Below are positions 8,817 through 17,787 of a DNA stretch of 64,000 nucleotides, piece after piece (within the stretch, counting starts at the first letter, position 1; the number at the start of each line of letters is the position of its first letter). Both the position numbers and the translations under genes were made by a program. This DNA is from Neobacillus niacini (GTDB lineage Bacteria; Bacillota; Bacilli; Bacillales; Cytobacillaceae), in assembly GCF_023715785.1 (NCBI RefSeq), contig NZ_JAMBOX010000009.1:62001-126000 (forward strand). Direction: 5' to 3'. Under the pieces are notes generated by a model that did no database searches, had not been told where the DNA came from, and worked only from the letters and a program-made list of their open reading frames with translations.

Positions 8817-8844
8817 ATCTTATGAAAAATATGTTCAGACATGA
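8817..8844 (-). promoter_or_regulatory. Candidate SigE promoter of cotJABC
   Basis: On the minus strand TCATGTC (8838-8844) and CATAAGAT (8817-8824) are separated by 13 bases, resembling the SigE elements ATA and CATACA-T. The operon is SigE-dependent in B. subtilis. Similarity is only partial. Confidence 0.35.
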
Positions 8845-8931
8845 CATAATTCTTTAATATATTAAAGGTTTTTTACTACCCGTATAGAATTATAATTAAG
8901 GAGGAAGGATTATCATTTGAGGTGATGGGAA

Positions 8932-9564
8932 TTGTTTGTCAAAAATATTATGATACCAAAGCATGAATGCATAACATTGCAAGAAAATGAAACGCTAAAG
9001 GCAGCGCTGGAAAAATTGGAGGCTAACCAAATCGACGGGATTCCGGTTCTTGCTGGGGACAAGTATCTCGGTGTTGTCACAAGATATAATATCTACTTGA
9101 ACTTTTTCAACTCCAATCAATCAAAGGAAGACTATTTGACTGCTACAAGTGTAAAAGAAATCGCCGTCCATCAAGATAAGTATTTAAAGGGTGCAGAGTT
9201 ATTTGAAAAGACGATGCTCGATTTAAAGGACTTCCCGTTATTGGCGGTGGTTGATGAAAATAAAACATTTCTTGGTGTGGTTACTCGATCCGATGTGTTG
9301 GGACAGTTTGAGAGTGCTTTCGGAGTCAATCGCCCTGGTGTCAGGATTGCGTTTACATCGGTTGAGACGGAAGGACGGATTGCCCGGTTATCGGAAATTG
9401 CCCATCACTTTCATGAGCATATTATTTCGCTTGTCACGTTTGATGAAACCGATAAACTCGTCCGCAGGATTGTGATGAAGATTGAGAAGAAGGATAATAT
9501 CGATAAATTTGTCAAAAAGCTTGAAGAACACGGTTTCAGGGTCTTGAGTATCCAAGAAGACTAG
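8932..9564 (+). CDS. Protein with two CBS domains and an ACT-like C-terminus
   Basis: 210-residue cytoplasmic protein. CBS domain 1 covers about residues 1-60 (MIPKHECITL, then QIDGIPVLAGDKYLGVVTR), CBS domain 2 about 75-130 (FPLLAVVDENKTFLGVVTRSDVL). Residues 140-210 look like an ACT-type regulatory fold (RPGVRIAFTSVETEGRIARL start, VLSIQED end). CBS pairs bind adenine nucleotides, so this is probably a small ligand-sensing regulator; its partner is unknown. TTG 8932 with GAGGTGA (8919-8925) is the only supported start. Its own terminator follows, so it is monocistronic. Confidence 0.8.
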   Translation: MFVKNIMIPKHECITLQENETLKAALEKLEANQIDGIPVLAGDKYLGVVTRYNIYLNFFNSNQSKEDYLTATSVKEIAVHQDKYLKGAELFEKTMLDLKDFPLLAVVDENKTFLGVVTRSDVLGQFESAFGVNRPGVRIAFTSVETEGRIARLSEIAHHFHEHIISLVTFDETDKLVRRIVMKIEKKDNIDKFVKKLEEHGFRVLSIQED

Positions 9565-9576
9565 GGAAATAAGGGG

Positions 9577-9612
9577 ATCCCTCTCATACGTTGATATGGG
9601 AGGGATTTTGTA
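9577..9612 (+). terminator. Terminator of the CBS-domain gene
   Basis: 11-bp stem ATCCCTCTCAT/ATGGGAGGGAT (9577-9587 and 9596-9606, one wobble) followed by a short T-rich tail. Confidence 0.75.
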
Positions 9613-9701
9613 TGCTCATATTATTGGTCTGTTTTTTTATGTAATAACATGATATATGATATGATTTCGGTATTATTTTTAAATTTAAAGGGGCAAAGGG
9701 A

Positions 9702-10469
9702 ATGTTAGTTTATTTCGTTATCCTGATGTTAATTGGGGCAGGCCTTTTACTGTACATGATAAAGGAAGCTTTTCAAAATAAAGTGACATGGAATGAGTTA
9801 TGTTTTTCCGACTTTCCGTCATCGTTCGGGGAGCTCAACATTTTTTTTATTTCGGATATTCATAAGCGGACTGTCTCGGATAAGATCATTTCTTATGCCA
9901 AAGGCAAAGCAAACTTGGTCATTATTGGCGGGGACCTTGCAGAAAAAGGAGTCCCCATTCAACGTGTGAAGATAAATTTGCAGAAACTAAAGGAAATTGC
10001 TCCGGTATACTTTGTTTGGGGCAATAATGACTATGAAATTGACAGTAATAAACTAACGGCGCTAATGAAGGAGCTGCAAATAACCATATTAGACAACAGG
10101 GCCATTGAACTTAAGTCCAATGCTGGTGATACTATAAGTTTACTGGGCGTAAAAGAAATGAATCAAAATCAGGACAGACTAGACCTTGCGCTAAATGGGG
10201 CAACAGCAGAAAGCTTTAAAATCTTGGTCAGTCATTACCCCAGCATCATCAACAAAATTTTGCCTGAGCATGGGATTCGATTGGTGTTAAGCGGACATAC
10301 TCACGGAGGTCAAATTCGTATTTTTGGATATGGACCATATAAACGGGGTGGAATTGAAAAGCTTATAAATACGACACTGCTTGTAAGCAATGGTTACGGA
10401 ACAACGGCCATCCCATTAAGGCTAGGGGCCCCTGCTGAGTGCCACATGATTACACTTAGACGGGGATAG
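9702..10469 (+). CDS. ypbG: Membrane-anchored metallophosphoesterase YpbG
   Basis: 255-residue calcineurin-like phosphoesterase. One N-terminal membrane segment (residues 2-20), then the metal-binding blocks SDIH (D52, H54), GGD (D78), GNND (107-110), SHYP and GHTHGG. The usual GNHD/E signature has its His replaced by Asn (N109). The His of this block normally helps protonate the leaving group, so activity may differ. ATG 9702 with AAAGGGG just before. Substrate unknown. It sits before ypbH as in B. subtilis. Confidence 0.85.
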   Translation: MLVYFVILMLIGAGLLLYMIKEAFQNKVTWNELCFSDFPSSFGELNIFFISDIHKRTVSDKIISYAKGKANLVIIGGDLAEKGVPIQRVKINLQKLKEIAPVYFVWGNNDYEIDSNKLTALMKELQITILDNRAIELKSNAGDTISLLGVKEMNQNQDRLDLALNGATAESFKILVSHYPSIINKILPEHGIRLVLSGHTHGGQIRIFGYGPYKRGGIEKLINTTLLVSNGYGTTAIPLRLGAPAECHMITLRRG

Positions 10470-10556
10470 GATAGTTTGGCGAGGGAAGACAATTCACAAA
10501 CCCAGCCCTGCTTTCATACTCTAAACCAAGAGTTATCATAAGCAGGGGGCAAAAAC

Positions 10557-11138
10557 ATGCGCTTAGAACGCTTGGCAGCAAACAAAATAAAAATATTTCT
10601 AACCTCTGATGATTTGTTTGAAAGAGGCCTTTCCAACGAAGATATCTGGAAGGATTCAGGGAAATGGAATCAACTCTTTCATGATATGCTTGAAGAAGCA
10701 AGTGATGAATTTGATGTTGATATCAGAGGCTCGGTAGCCGTTGAGGTTTTCTCGCTGTATGCTCAAGGCATCATCATGATCATTACGGTAAACGAAGTAA
10801 AAGAAGATGAAGAGATATTGGATGAGGGAATCATTGAAATGCAAGTCAGTGTCGGAGCATCCCGGGAACTTTTGTATGAATTTGAGGATTTCGAGGACCT
10901 GATTCAGCTGTCCAAAAGGCTCGGCCCCTTAAACATAAATGAAGGAAGCATTTATTCGATGAACGGTCGGTACTATCTTTTGATGAATGAATTGGAAGCC
11001 GATAAGACATCTATCATTGCCTCAATGCTTGCGGAATATGGAAATGCCTCTATTCTTAGTCGATTTGTACTTGCCGAGTATGGCAAATTAATCATAAAAG
11101 AGAAAGCAATCAGCAGGATTCTTCAGTATTTTGATTAA
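10557..11138 (+). CDS. ypbH: Adaptor protein YpbH, MecA paralogue (MecB)
   Basis: 193-residue adaptor of the MecA family that delivers substrates to the ClpC-ClpP protease. The N-terminal target-binding region has MRLERLAANKIKIFLTSDDL and ERGLSNEDIW, close to MecA. An acidic linker follows (about 80-100), then the C-terminal ClpC-binding domain with YEFEDFEDLIQLSKRL. MecA itself lies elsewhere in Bacillus genomes; the neighbourhood ypbG-ypbH-gudB identifies this as the paralogue. ATG 10557 has GCAGGGGG upstream. Confidence 0.9.
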   Translation: MRLERLAANKIKIFLTSDDLFERGLSNEDIWKDSGKWNQLFHDMLEEASDEFDVDIRGSVAVEVFSLYAQGIIMIITVNEVKEDEEILDEGIIEMQVSVGASRELLYEFEDFEDLIQLSKRLGPLNINEGSIYSMNGRYYLLMNELEADKTSIIASMLAEYGNASILSRFVLAEYGKLIIKEKAISRILQYFD

Positions 11139-11302
11139 CTGAAAATTCATACTTCATTAAAAGGAGGGGCCAAGCCGCTTCTTCTCATTGTAGGGGGAGC
11201 AGTTTGGCCATAAGGAAGCGAGAGAAGAAAATGATCAGCAATAAAGCCAATGGCAACGGTTACATATTAATAGTCTAATGGGGTGAAAACGGTTTTTTCT
11301 TC

Positions 11303-11330
11303 TTGCATTAATTAAGTAAAGGTGTATACT
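11303..11330 (+). promoter_or_regulatory. Promoter of gudB
   Basis: TTGCAT (11303-11308) and TATACT (11325-11330), 16 bases apart, about 50 bases before the gudB start. Confidence 0.65.
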
Positions 11331-11382
11331 TGTGACTGAAAGCGGACAACATTCGTAAAAGTGATTCATAGGAGGTTTACTA

Positions 11383-12660
11383 ATGGTAGCCGATAAAGGT
11401 GCTGAGAAAACGAATCAGGGGGCAACACATGATGTGTTAAAATCAACACAGACTGTCATTCATAAAGCCCTTGAAAAATTAGGTTATCCTGAAGAGGTAT
11501 ACGAGCTCTTAAAAGAGCCATTACGGATGATGACAGTTAAAATTCCCGTCCGAATGGATGACGGTTCAGTTAAAATATTTACTGGGTATCGTGCCCAACA
11601 TAACGATGCGGTGGGCCCTACGAAAGGCGGAATTCGGTTCCATCCTGGTGTGACCGAGACTGAAGTCAAGGCCCTTTCGATTTGGATGAGTTTAAAATGC
11701 GGTATCGTTGACCTTCCATATGGAGGCGGTAAGGGTGGCATTGTTTGTGACCCGCGTGACATGTCATTTAGAGAGCTTGAGAGATTGAGCCGAGGATATG
11801 TACGGGCTATCAGCCAAATTGTTGGACCGACTAAAGATATACCTGCTCCGGACGTATTCACTAATTCGCAAATTATGGCATGGATGATGGATGAATACAG
11901 CCGTATAGATGAATTTAATTCTCCTGGTTTTATTACAGGCAAGCCGCTTGTTCTAGGCGGATCACATGGCCGTGAATCGGCAACTGCAAAAGGCGTAACC
12001 ATTTGTATAGGTGAGGCTGCCAAAAAGAGAGGCATTTCTATTGAAGGTGCAAGAGTGGTGGTTCAAGGATTCGGAAATGCCGGAAGTTATCTGTCAAAAT
12101 TTATGCATGATGCAGGTGCGAAGGTAATCGGCATTTCTGATGCCTACGGTGCCCTTTACGATCCAAATGGGCTCGATATTGATTACCTGTTGGACAGACG
12201 GGATAGCTTCGGAACGGTCACAAAATTGTTTAACAACACGATTACCAATAAAGAGCTGCTTGAGCTCGATTGTGATATACTTGTTCCGGCAGCAATCGAG
12301 AACCAGATTACGGAAGAAAATGCCCATAATATCAGGGCACAAATTGTGGTTGAGGCTGCGAACGGCCCGACAACCCTTGAGGCAACCGAGATTCTGACAG
12401 AACGCGGAATTCTCCTTGTTCCGGACGTGCTTGCGTCTGCGGGTGGAGTAACTGTTTCTTATTTTGAATGGGTTCAAAATAACCAAGGTTATTATTGGTC
12501 CGAAGAAGAAGTGGAAGAAAAGCTGGAAAAGGTTATGGTTAAATCATTTAAAAACATTTATGATACAGCCCAAACACGCCGTGTCGACATGCGCCTGGCC
12601 GCCTATATGGTCGGTGTTCGAAAAATGGCCGAAGCAAGCCGCTTCAGAGGCTGGATTTAA
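11383..12660 (+). CDS. gudB: NAD-dependent glutamate dehydrogenase GudB, intact form
   Basis: 425-residue hexameric dehydrogenase that converts glutamate to 2-oxoglutarate and ammonia. N-terminal substrate domain with PTKGGIRFHP (79-88) and PYGGGKGG (112-119, containing the catalytic region Lys), C-terminal Rossmann domain with VVQGFGNAGS near residue 226. At 95-97 the tripeptide VKA (bases 11665-11673) occurs once. In B. subtilis 168 this 9-base unit is duplicated and makes the enzyme unstable, so the form here should be active. AGGAGG precedes ATG 11383. Flanked by ypbH and ypdA as in B. subtilis. In Bacillus, GudB also regulates glutamate synthesis through GltC. Confidence 0.96.
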   Translation: MVADKGAEKTNQGATHDVLKSTQTVIHKALEKLGYPEEVYELLKEPLRMMTVKIPVRMDDGSVKIFTGYRAQHNDAVGPTKGGIRFHPGVTETEVKALSIWMSLKCGIVDLPYGGGKGGIVCDPRDMSFRELERLSRGYVRAISQIVGPTKDIPAPDVFTNSQIMAWMMDEYSRIDEFNSPGFITGKPLVLGGSHGRESATAKGVTICIGEAAKKRGISIEGARVVVQGFGNAGSYLSKFMHDAGAKVIGISDAYGALYDPNGLDIDYLLDRRDSFGTVTKLFNNTITNKELLELDCDILVPAAIENQITEENAHNIRAQIVVEAANGPTTLEATEILTERGILLVPDVLASAGGVTVSYFEWVQNNQGYYWSEEEVEEKLEKVMVKSFKNIYDTAQTRRVDMRLAAYMVGVRKMAEASRFRGWI

Positions 12661-12683
12661 TTACTTTTATTGAAAAATAATAA

Positions 12684-12718
12684 AAAAACTCCTATCATAA
12701 ACAGGATAGGAGTTTTTC
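12684..12718 (+). terminator. Terminator of gudB
   Basis: Perfect 13-bp stem AAAAACTCCTATC/GATAGGAGTTTTT (12684-12696 and 12705-12717) ending in T. Confidence 0.9.
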
Positions 12719-12740
12719 TGTTAAGGAAGTGTAAAGAAAA

Positions 12741-13715
12741 GTGCGATCAGAAGAGATTATAATCATCGGCGGCGGTCCCTGTGGCATGGCAGCGGCAATC
12801 GCCTTACAGGAAATTGGGAAAAAACCGTTAATCATTGAAAAGGGGAATATCGTTAATTCTATTTATCATTATCCGACCCATCAAACATTTTTTAGCACCA
12901 GCGAAAAGTTGGAAATTGGCGATGTCCCATTTGTAACAGATAACTATAAACCAAAACGGAATCAGGCCCTTGTTTATTACCGCGAAGTTGCGAAGCGAAA
13001 GCGGCTGAGGGTAAATGCCTTTGAACAGGTTCTTAAAGTTTCGAAACAGGGGACTTTTTTTGAAGTGGTGACGAATAAAAATAGCTATAATGCCAGGTAC
13101 GTCATCATTGCGACCGGATACTATGACAATCCGAATGATATGAATGTTCCGGGTGAGGACCTTCCGAAGGTTTTCCACTATTTTAAGGAGGCTCATCCTT
13201 ACTTCGATAAAGATGTATGTGTCATCGGCGGGAAAAACTCCAGTGTGGATGCGGCCCTAGAACTCGTCAAAGCAAACGCAAGAGTCACCGTTCTTTATCG
13301 TGGAAAGGAATATTCTCCAAGCATCAAACCATGGATTCTGCCCGAATTTGAATCGTTGGTCCGAAACAATGTCATTAAAATGGAGTTCAATGCCCATTTA
13401 AAGGAAATAACGGAGGATAAGGTAATTTATTTGAAAGATGGAAACGAAATCACCATAGAGAATGATTTTGTGTTTGCAATGACAGGGTATCATCCCGATC
13501 ATCAGTTCTTGAAAAATATGGGTGTTGACATTGATGCGGAGTCGGGAAGACCGGTATTCAATTCGGAAACAATGGAGACTAATGTGAACGGAATTTATAT
13601 TGCCGGGGTGATTGCGGCTGGAAACAATGCCAACGAGATTTTTATTGAAAATGGCAGGTTCCATGGCGGTCTCATTGCTGGTTCCATCTTGGCGAAAGAG
13701 CAAAAGGGAGAATAA
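12741..13715 (+). CDS. ypdA: Bacillithiol disulfide reductase YpdA (Bdr)
   Basis: 324-residue FAD/NADPH flavoprotein that reduces oxidised bacillithiol. The FAD-binding motif is IIGGGPCG (8-15) with a Cys at residue 14 that is characteristic of YpdA; the second nucleotide-binding fold has CVIGGKNSSVD near 163. A C-terminal FAD site has NGIYIAGVIAAG. Start GTG 12741 follows AAGGAAGTG. It lies 3 bases before ansA, so the two are likely cotranscribed. The bacillithiol synthesis genes bshB1 and bshA are at 51.2-53.0 kb in the same window. Confidence 0.92.
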   Translation: MRSEEIIIIGGGPCGMAAAIALQEIGKKPLIIEKGNIVNSIYHYPTHQTFFSTSEKLEIGDVPFVTDNYKPKRNQALVYYREVAKRKRLRVNAFEQVLKVSKQGTFFEVVTNKNSYNARYVIIATGYYDNPNDMNVPGEDLPKVFHYFKEAHPYFDKDVCVIGGKNSSVDAALELVKANARVTVLYRGKEYSPSIKPWILPEFESLVRNNVIKMEFNAHLKEITEDKVIYLKDGNEITIENDFVFAMTGYHPDHQFLKNMGVDIDAESGRPVFNSETMETNVNGIYIAGVIAAGNNANEIFIENGRFHGGLIAGSILAKEQKGE

Positions 13716-13718
13716 ACG

Positions 13719-14675
13719 ATGAAAAAAGTGGTATTGCTGACTACAGGCGGAACAATTGCTAGCAAGCCGAATAAGGATTCCGGAAAATTGGCCTCTGGGG
13801 CCATGACGGGTGAAGAACTTGCCGCAATGTGCCAATTACCGAATGACATTGAGGTAATTGTCGAATCTGTCTTTCAAAAAGCCAGTATTCATATTACCTT
13901 TGAGGATTTAGTCGTTTTAAAGTCCAAAATTGAACATTACTATAAAGATGATACAGTTTGCGGCGTGGTCGTTACCCATGGAACCGATACAATGGAAGAA
14001 ACTGCTTATTTCCTTGATTTAACGATTAAAGATTCCAGACCGGTGGTGGTTACAGGTTCGCAACGGTCCCCGGAGGATTTAGGCAGTGATGTCTATATCA
14101 ACCTGAGGCATGCCATTTATTCTGCTTGTTCCCGTGATTTGCACGATGCCGGAACCGTTGTGGTGTTTAATGAGCGAATTTTTGCGGCGCGGTACGTGAA
14201 AAAAGAGCATGCTTCCAATATTCAAGGATTTGATGTCTTTGGCTTTGGCTATCTGGGGATTATTGACAACGACGAGGTTCAAATTTATCAGAAACCAATT
14301 AAACGGGAGCATTTTGACATAGTAAGGCCAGTACCTCATGTCGACATTATTAAATGCTATATTGGAGCAGACGGCAAGTTTATTAAGGCAGCCAGGGAGG
14401 CTGGAGTGAAAGGAATTGTCCTTGAAGGGGTCGGGCGCGGACAGGTTGCTCCAAAAATGATGACAGAAATTGAGGAAGCGATGAAAGCTGGAATTAAATT
14501 GGTGATCACGACAAGTGCTGAGGAAGGTTCTGTTTATACTACCTACGATTATGAGGGCAGTGCCTATGATTTATATAAAAAAGGAGTCATTCTTGGCAGT
14601 GACAATGACGCCAAAAAAGCAAGGATTAAGCTGGCCGTTGCTCTAGCGGCCGGCTTGGAGACAATTAAATTTTAA
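13719..14675 (+). CDS. ansA: Asparaginase, type I
   Basis: 318-residue cytoplasmic L-asparaginase converting asparagine to aspartate and ammonia. The two catalytic threonine blocks are present: TTGGTIAS (8-15) and [10 protein letters not shown] (about 87-96), followed by [15 protein letters not shown]. No signal peptide, which agrees with type I. It directly follows ypdA with a 3-base gap, with GGGAGAA as ribosome binding site inside the ypdA end. There is no ansB (aspartase) next to it. Confidence 0.93.
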   Translation: MKKVVLLTTGGTIASKPNKDSGKLASGAMTGEELAAMCQLPNDIEVIVESVFQKASIHITFEDLVVLKSKIEHYYKDDTVCGVVVTHGTDTMEETAYFLDLTIKDSRPVVVTGSQRSPEDLGSDVYINLRHAIYSACSRDLHDAGTVVVFNERIFAARYVKKEHASNIQGFDVFGFGYLGIIDNDEVQIYQKPIKREHFDIVRPVPHVDIIKCYIGADGKFIKAAREAGVKGIVLEGVGRGQVAPKMMTEIEEAMKAGIKLVITTSAEEGSVYTTYDYEGSAYDLYKKGVILGSDNDAKKARIKLAVALAAGLETIKF

Positions 14676-14681
14676 TCACAG

Positions 14682-14703
14682 ACCAGCCTCCGGGCTGGTT
14701 TTC
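14682..14703 (+). terminator. Terminator of ypdA-ansA
   Basis: Stem ACCAGCC/GGCTGGT (14682-14688 and 14693-14699) with a short T-tail. Confidence 0.65.
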
Positions 14704-14757
14704 AATTGGAGACTCCCGTGTTACTATATAAGAAACGGATTTGAAAAGAGGTTTGTC

Positions 14758-15447
14758 ATGCTGGGAATATTATCTGCCGGAATTGCACCTGGCCTGGCCT
14801 TATTAAGTTATTTTTATTTAAAAGATGAATATGACTCAGAGCCAATTTCCTTTGTGCTTCGCACGTTTATGTACGGGGCGCTGCTGGTATTTCCCATCAT
14901 GTTTATCCAGCATGTCCTTGAAACGGAGCATTTGCTTTCTTCCCATCTGGTGAATGCTTTCTTAAGTACAGGTCTTCTCGAGGAATTCTTTAAATGGTTT
15001 ATCCTCTTTTATGTGGTCTACCAGCATGTGGAATTTGATGAACCGTTTGATGGCATTGTTTATGGTGTGGCCGTATCACTGGGGTTTGCCACGGTTGAAA
15101 ATATCTTTTATTTAATTGCCAACGGAATCCAACATGCGATGGCTAGGGCGTTATTGCCGGTCTCGAGCCATGCCCTATTTGGCGTGATTATGGGCTTTTA
15201 CATTGGAAAAGCCAAGTTTACCGAAGGGAATAAAGCCAAATGGGTGACCTTGTCGTTATTTCTGCCGGTAGTTCTACATGGCTCCTATGATTTTATCCTG
15301 TTATCTCTGGAACATTGGTTATTTATTATTTTTCCGTTTATGATCTTCCTTTGGTGGTTAGGGTTAAGAAAGGTGAAAAAGGCCAAAATACTCAGTGCCA
15401 ATCATATGAAAAAACAATATGCGATTCAAGAAACTCTCCATTCCTAA
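14758..15447 (+). CDS. prsW: Site-1 protease PrsW (RsiW-cleaving membrane protease)
   Basis: 229-residue multi-pass membrane protein that starts regulated proteolysis of the anti-sigma factor RsiW and so activates SigW under envelope stress. Conserved residues of the PrsW family are visible: EEFFKW (about 75-80), the ATVEN block, SSHALFG and HGSYDF. About eight hydrophobic segments. ATG 14758 is preceded by AAGAGG. Terminator overlaps the gene end. sigW and rsiW are not in this window. Confidence 0.92.
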   Translation: MLGILSAGIAPGLALLSYFYLKDEYDSEPISFVLRTFMYGALLVFPIMFIQHVLETEHLLSSHLVNAFLSTGLLEEFFKWFILFYVVYQHVEFDEPFDGIVYGVAVSLGFATVENIFYLIANGIQHAMARALLPVSSHALFGVIMGFYIGKAKFTEGNKAKWVTLSLFLPVVLHGSYDFILLSLEHWLFIIFPFMIFLWWLGLRKVKKAKILSANHMKKQYAIQETLHS

Positions 15448-15467
15448 TGGAGGGTTTTTTCTTTTTT
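15432..15467 (+). terminator. Terminator of prsW, overlapping its stop codon
   Basis: Stem ACTCTCCATT/AATGGAGGGT (15433-15442 and 15446-15455) with T-rich tail; the TAA at 15445-15447 is in the loop/right arm. Confidence 0.85.
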
Positions 15468-15538
15468 GGGAATAAAATCAACTTCGTGGCAAAAAATAGG
15501 ATTACTGTAAAAATGATTGACTTTGGGGGTATTATTTC

Positions 15539-16297
15539 ATGCATAAGAAAAGAATCCTTATAAGATCTTTCGTGCTGCTTTGTTTTTTGCTGGGAACATT
15601 CCAAATCGTGAACCCAATGACAGGCCATGCCTTTTCCAATCAGGTCATTCAACAAGGGGCAGTTGGGGATGATGTAATTGAATTGCAAGGAAGGCTGAAG
15701 CATCTGGGCTTTTACACGGGAAACGTTGATGGTGCGTTCGGCTGGGGGACCTATTGGGCATTACGAAATTTTCAATACGAATTTGGCCTGCCGATTGATG
15801 GGTTGGCAGGACAAGCTACGAAGTCAAAACTTGTGAAGGCAACTCCTAAGTATGGAGGTGCGGGTCAAGGCGGAGCGGCCAAAGCACAGCCGCCAAAAGC
15901 GGCTGCTCCAAAGCCAACGGCATCCAATACACCAAAGGGTTTTTCACAAAATGATATCCGCTTAATGGCGAATGCAGTTCACGGTGAATCAAGGGGTGAG
16001 CCATATATTGGCCAGGTAGCGGTTGCTGCTGTTATTTTGAACCGCGTTAACAGCTCCACATTCCCAAATACTGTTTCGGGAGTCATCTTTGAGCCAGGAG
16101 CATTTACGGCTGTAGCTGATGGACAGATTTGGCTGACGCCAAATGAAACATCCAAAAAAGCGGTTATAGATGCCATTAATGGCTGGGACCCGACCGGTGA
16201 AGCGCTGTATTACTTTAATCCGGCAACCGCCACAAGCAGCTGGATATGGTCAAGACCGCAAATCAAGAAAATTGGACAACATATTTTTTGTAAGTAG
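15539..16297 (+). CDS. sleB: Spore cortex-lytic enzyme SleB
   Basis: 252-residue lytic transglycosylase that degrades spore cortex peptidoglycan at muramic-lactam during germination. Signal peptide at 1-31 (LLCFLLGTFQIVNPMTGHA), peptidoglycan-binding domain about 41-97, a Gly/Ala/Lys/Pro linker, and the Hydrolase_2 domain 135-252 with the catalytic-type Glu in AVHGESRGEP and the C-terminal GQHIFCK. Made in the forespore and kept inactive until germination. Followed 12 bases later by ypeB, its stabilising partner. Confidence 0.96.
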   Translation: MHKKRILIRSFVLLCFLLGTFQIVNPMTGHAFSNQVIQQGAVGDDVIELQGRLKHLGFYTGNVDGAFGWGTYWALRNFQYEFGLPIDGLAGQATKSKLVKATPKYGGAGQGGAAKAQPPKAAAPKPTASNTPKGFSQNDIRLMANAVHGESRGEPYIGQVAVAAVILNRVNSSTFPNTVSGVIFEPGAFTAVADGQIWLTPNETSKKAVIDAINGWDPTGEALYYFNPATATSSWIWSRPQIKKIGQHIFCK

Positions 16298-16309
16298 AGG
16301 TGAAACAAA

Positions 16310-17659
16310 TTGATTAGAGGAATATTATTAGGCGTTCTCGCCATTGCCGTTGCGGGAACGGCCTATTGGGGCTACCAGGAGCACCAGGATAAAAATGCCG
16401 TTTTGTTAAACGCAGAAAATAATTATCAGCGGGCATTCCACAATCTAACCTATCGAATGGATTTATTGAATGATAAAATCGGCACCACTTTGGCAATGAA
16501 TTCCAGGGAATCCCTGTCTCCTTCGTTACTAGAAGTATGGCGTCTCACTTCCCAAGCCCATAGTGATGTCGGGCAATTGCCATTAACGTTATTGCCATTC
16601 AACAAGACAGAGGAATTTCTAGCGAACATCGGCAAATTTTCCTATCGGACAGCCGCCAGAGATTTGGATAAGGATCCGTTATCCGACCAGGAATATGAAA
16701 CCTTAAAAAAACTCTACTCTCAATCTGGTGAAATTCAGAATGAACTAAGAAAAGTTCAACACATGGTATTAAAGAATAATTTGCGGTGGATGGATGTAGA
16801 GCTTGCCCTTGCTTCCGGGAAGGAAACGACCGACAATACAATTATTGATGGTTTTAAAACGGTTGAGAAAACGGTAACCGGCTATGAGGAATCGGATCAC
16901 GGTGTCACATTTGCAAACCTCCAAAAAAAGGATGAAAATTTCAAAAAGATAAAAGGGAAAACCATTTCCAAAAATGAAGCCATTAACATTGCCAAGAAAT
17001 ACATGAAATTTGATGGCAATGCCGAGGTAAAAGTGACGAAAAATGGCAAGGGCTCCGATTATGGTTTTTATAGTGTATCGATCCGCAATAAACAAACCAA
17101 CCAAGAAGCCAGTATGGACATTACAAAAAAAGCTGGTCATCCGATTTGGTTTATCAACAATCGTGAGGTTTCACAGCAAAAAATCAGTTTAAATGACGCA
17201 ACCAATAAAGCATTGTCCTTTCTAAAAGAAACTGGATTTAAAAATCTAGAGGTATTTGAAAGCACCCAATATGACAATATCGGTGTCTTCAATTTCGTTA
17301 CCACTATCAATGGCATCAGAATTTACCCCGAAGCTGTAAAGGTAAAGGTTGCTTTAGACAATGGGGACATTGTTGGGGTGTCGGCGGAAGAGTATTTAAA
17401 ATCGTTCCAAACTAGGGAAATCGAAAAACCGGCCATTACATTGGAGGAAGCGCGAGGCAAGGTCAATCCGAATCTAAAGGTAATGGAAGACCGCCAGGCG
17501 ATGATTATCAACGATTTAAATGAGGAAGTGCTATGTTATGAATTCCTGGGGACATTGGGTGACGAAACGTACCGAATTTTCATTAATGCAAAAACCGGCG
17601 TCGAAGAAGAAGTAGAGAAATTGAAAGACGCGGAAAAAATGTACGAAGATGTTCTTTAA
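16310..17659 (+). CDS. ypeB: Germination protein YpeB
   Basis: 449-residue protein required for localisation and stability of SleB in dormant spores. An N-terminal membrane anchor (residues 3-20) is followed by a helical domain (about 30-200) and C-terminal PepSY-type repeats (for example SKNEAINIAKKYM near 222, SLNDATNKALSFL near 294, LEEARGKVNPNL near 375). TTG 16310 follows AGAGGTG (16296-16302). Two-gene operon with sleB, closed by a double hairpin. Confidence 0.95.
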   Translation: MIRGILLGVLAIAVAGTAYWGYQEHQDKNAVLLNAENNYQRAFHNLTYRMDLLNDKIGTTLAMNSRESLSPSLLEVWRLTSQAHSDVGQLPLTLLPFNKTEEFLANIGKFSYRTAARDLDKDPLSDQEYETLKKLYSQSGEIQNELRKVQHMVLKNNLRWMDVELALASGKETTDNTIIDGFKTVEKTVTGYEESDHGVTFANLQKKDENFKKIKGKTISKNEAINIAKKYMKFDGNAEVKVTKNGKGSDYGFYSVSIRNKQTNQEASMDITKKAGHPIWFINNREVSQQKISLNDATNKALSFLKETGFKNLEVFESTQYDNIGVFNFVTTINGIRIYPEAVKVKVALDNGDIVGVSAEEYLKSFQTREIEKPAITLEEARGKVNPNLKVMEDRQAMIINDLNEEVLCYEFLGTLGDETYRIFINAKTGVEEEVEKLKDAEKMYEDVL

Positions 17660-17720
17660 GGGAAAGCATATGCTTTCCCTTGCAGGCTGTCGAGAAACTT
17701 TCGACAGCCTTTATTTTATA
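17658..17720 (+). terminator. Double hairpin terminator of sleB-ypeB
   Basis: First stem AAGGGAAAGCA/TGCTTTCCCTT (17658-17668 and 17671-17681), second AGGCTGTCGA/TCGACAGCCT (17684-17693 and 17701-17710), then a T-rich tail. Confidence 0.85.
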
Positions 17721-17787
17721 TAACTACTTTAACAATTCACCGCGTTAATTTGTTATGATGATATTAATCAAAAACTATTCGATATGT

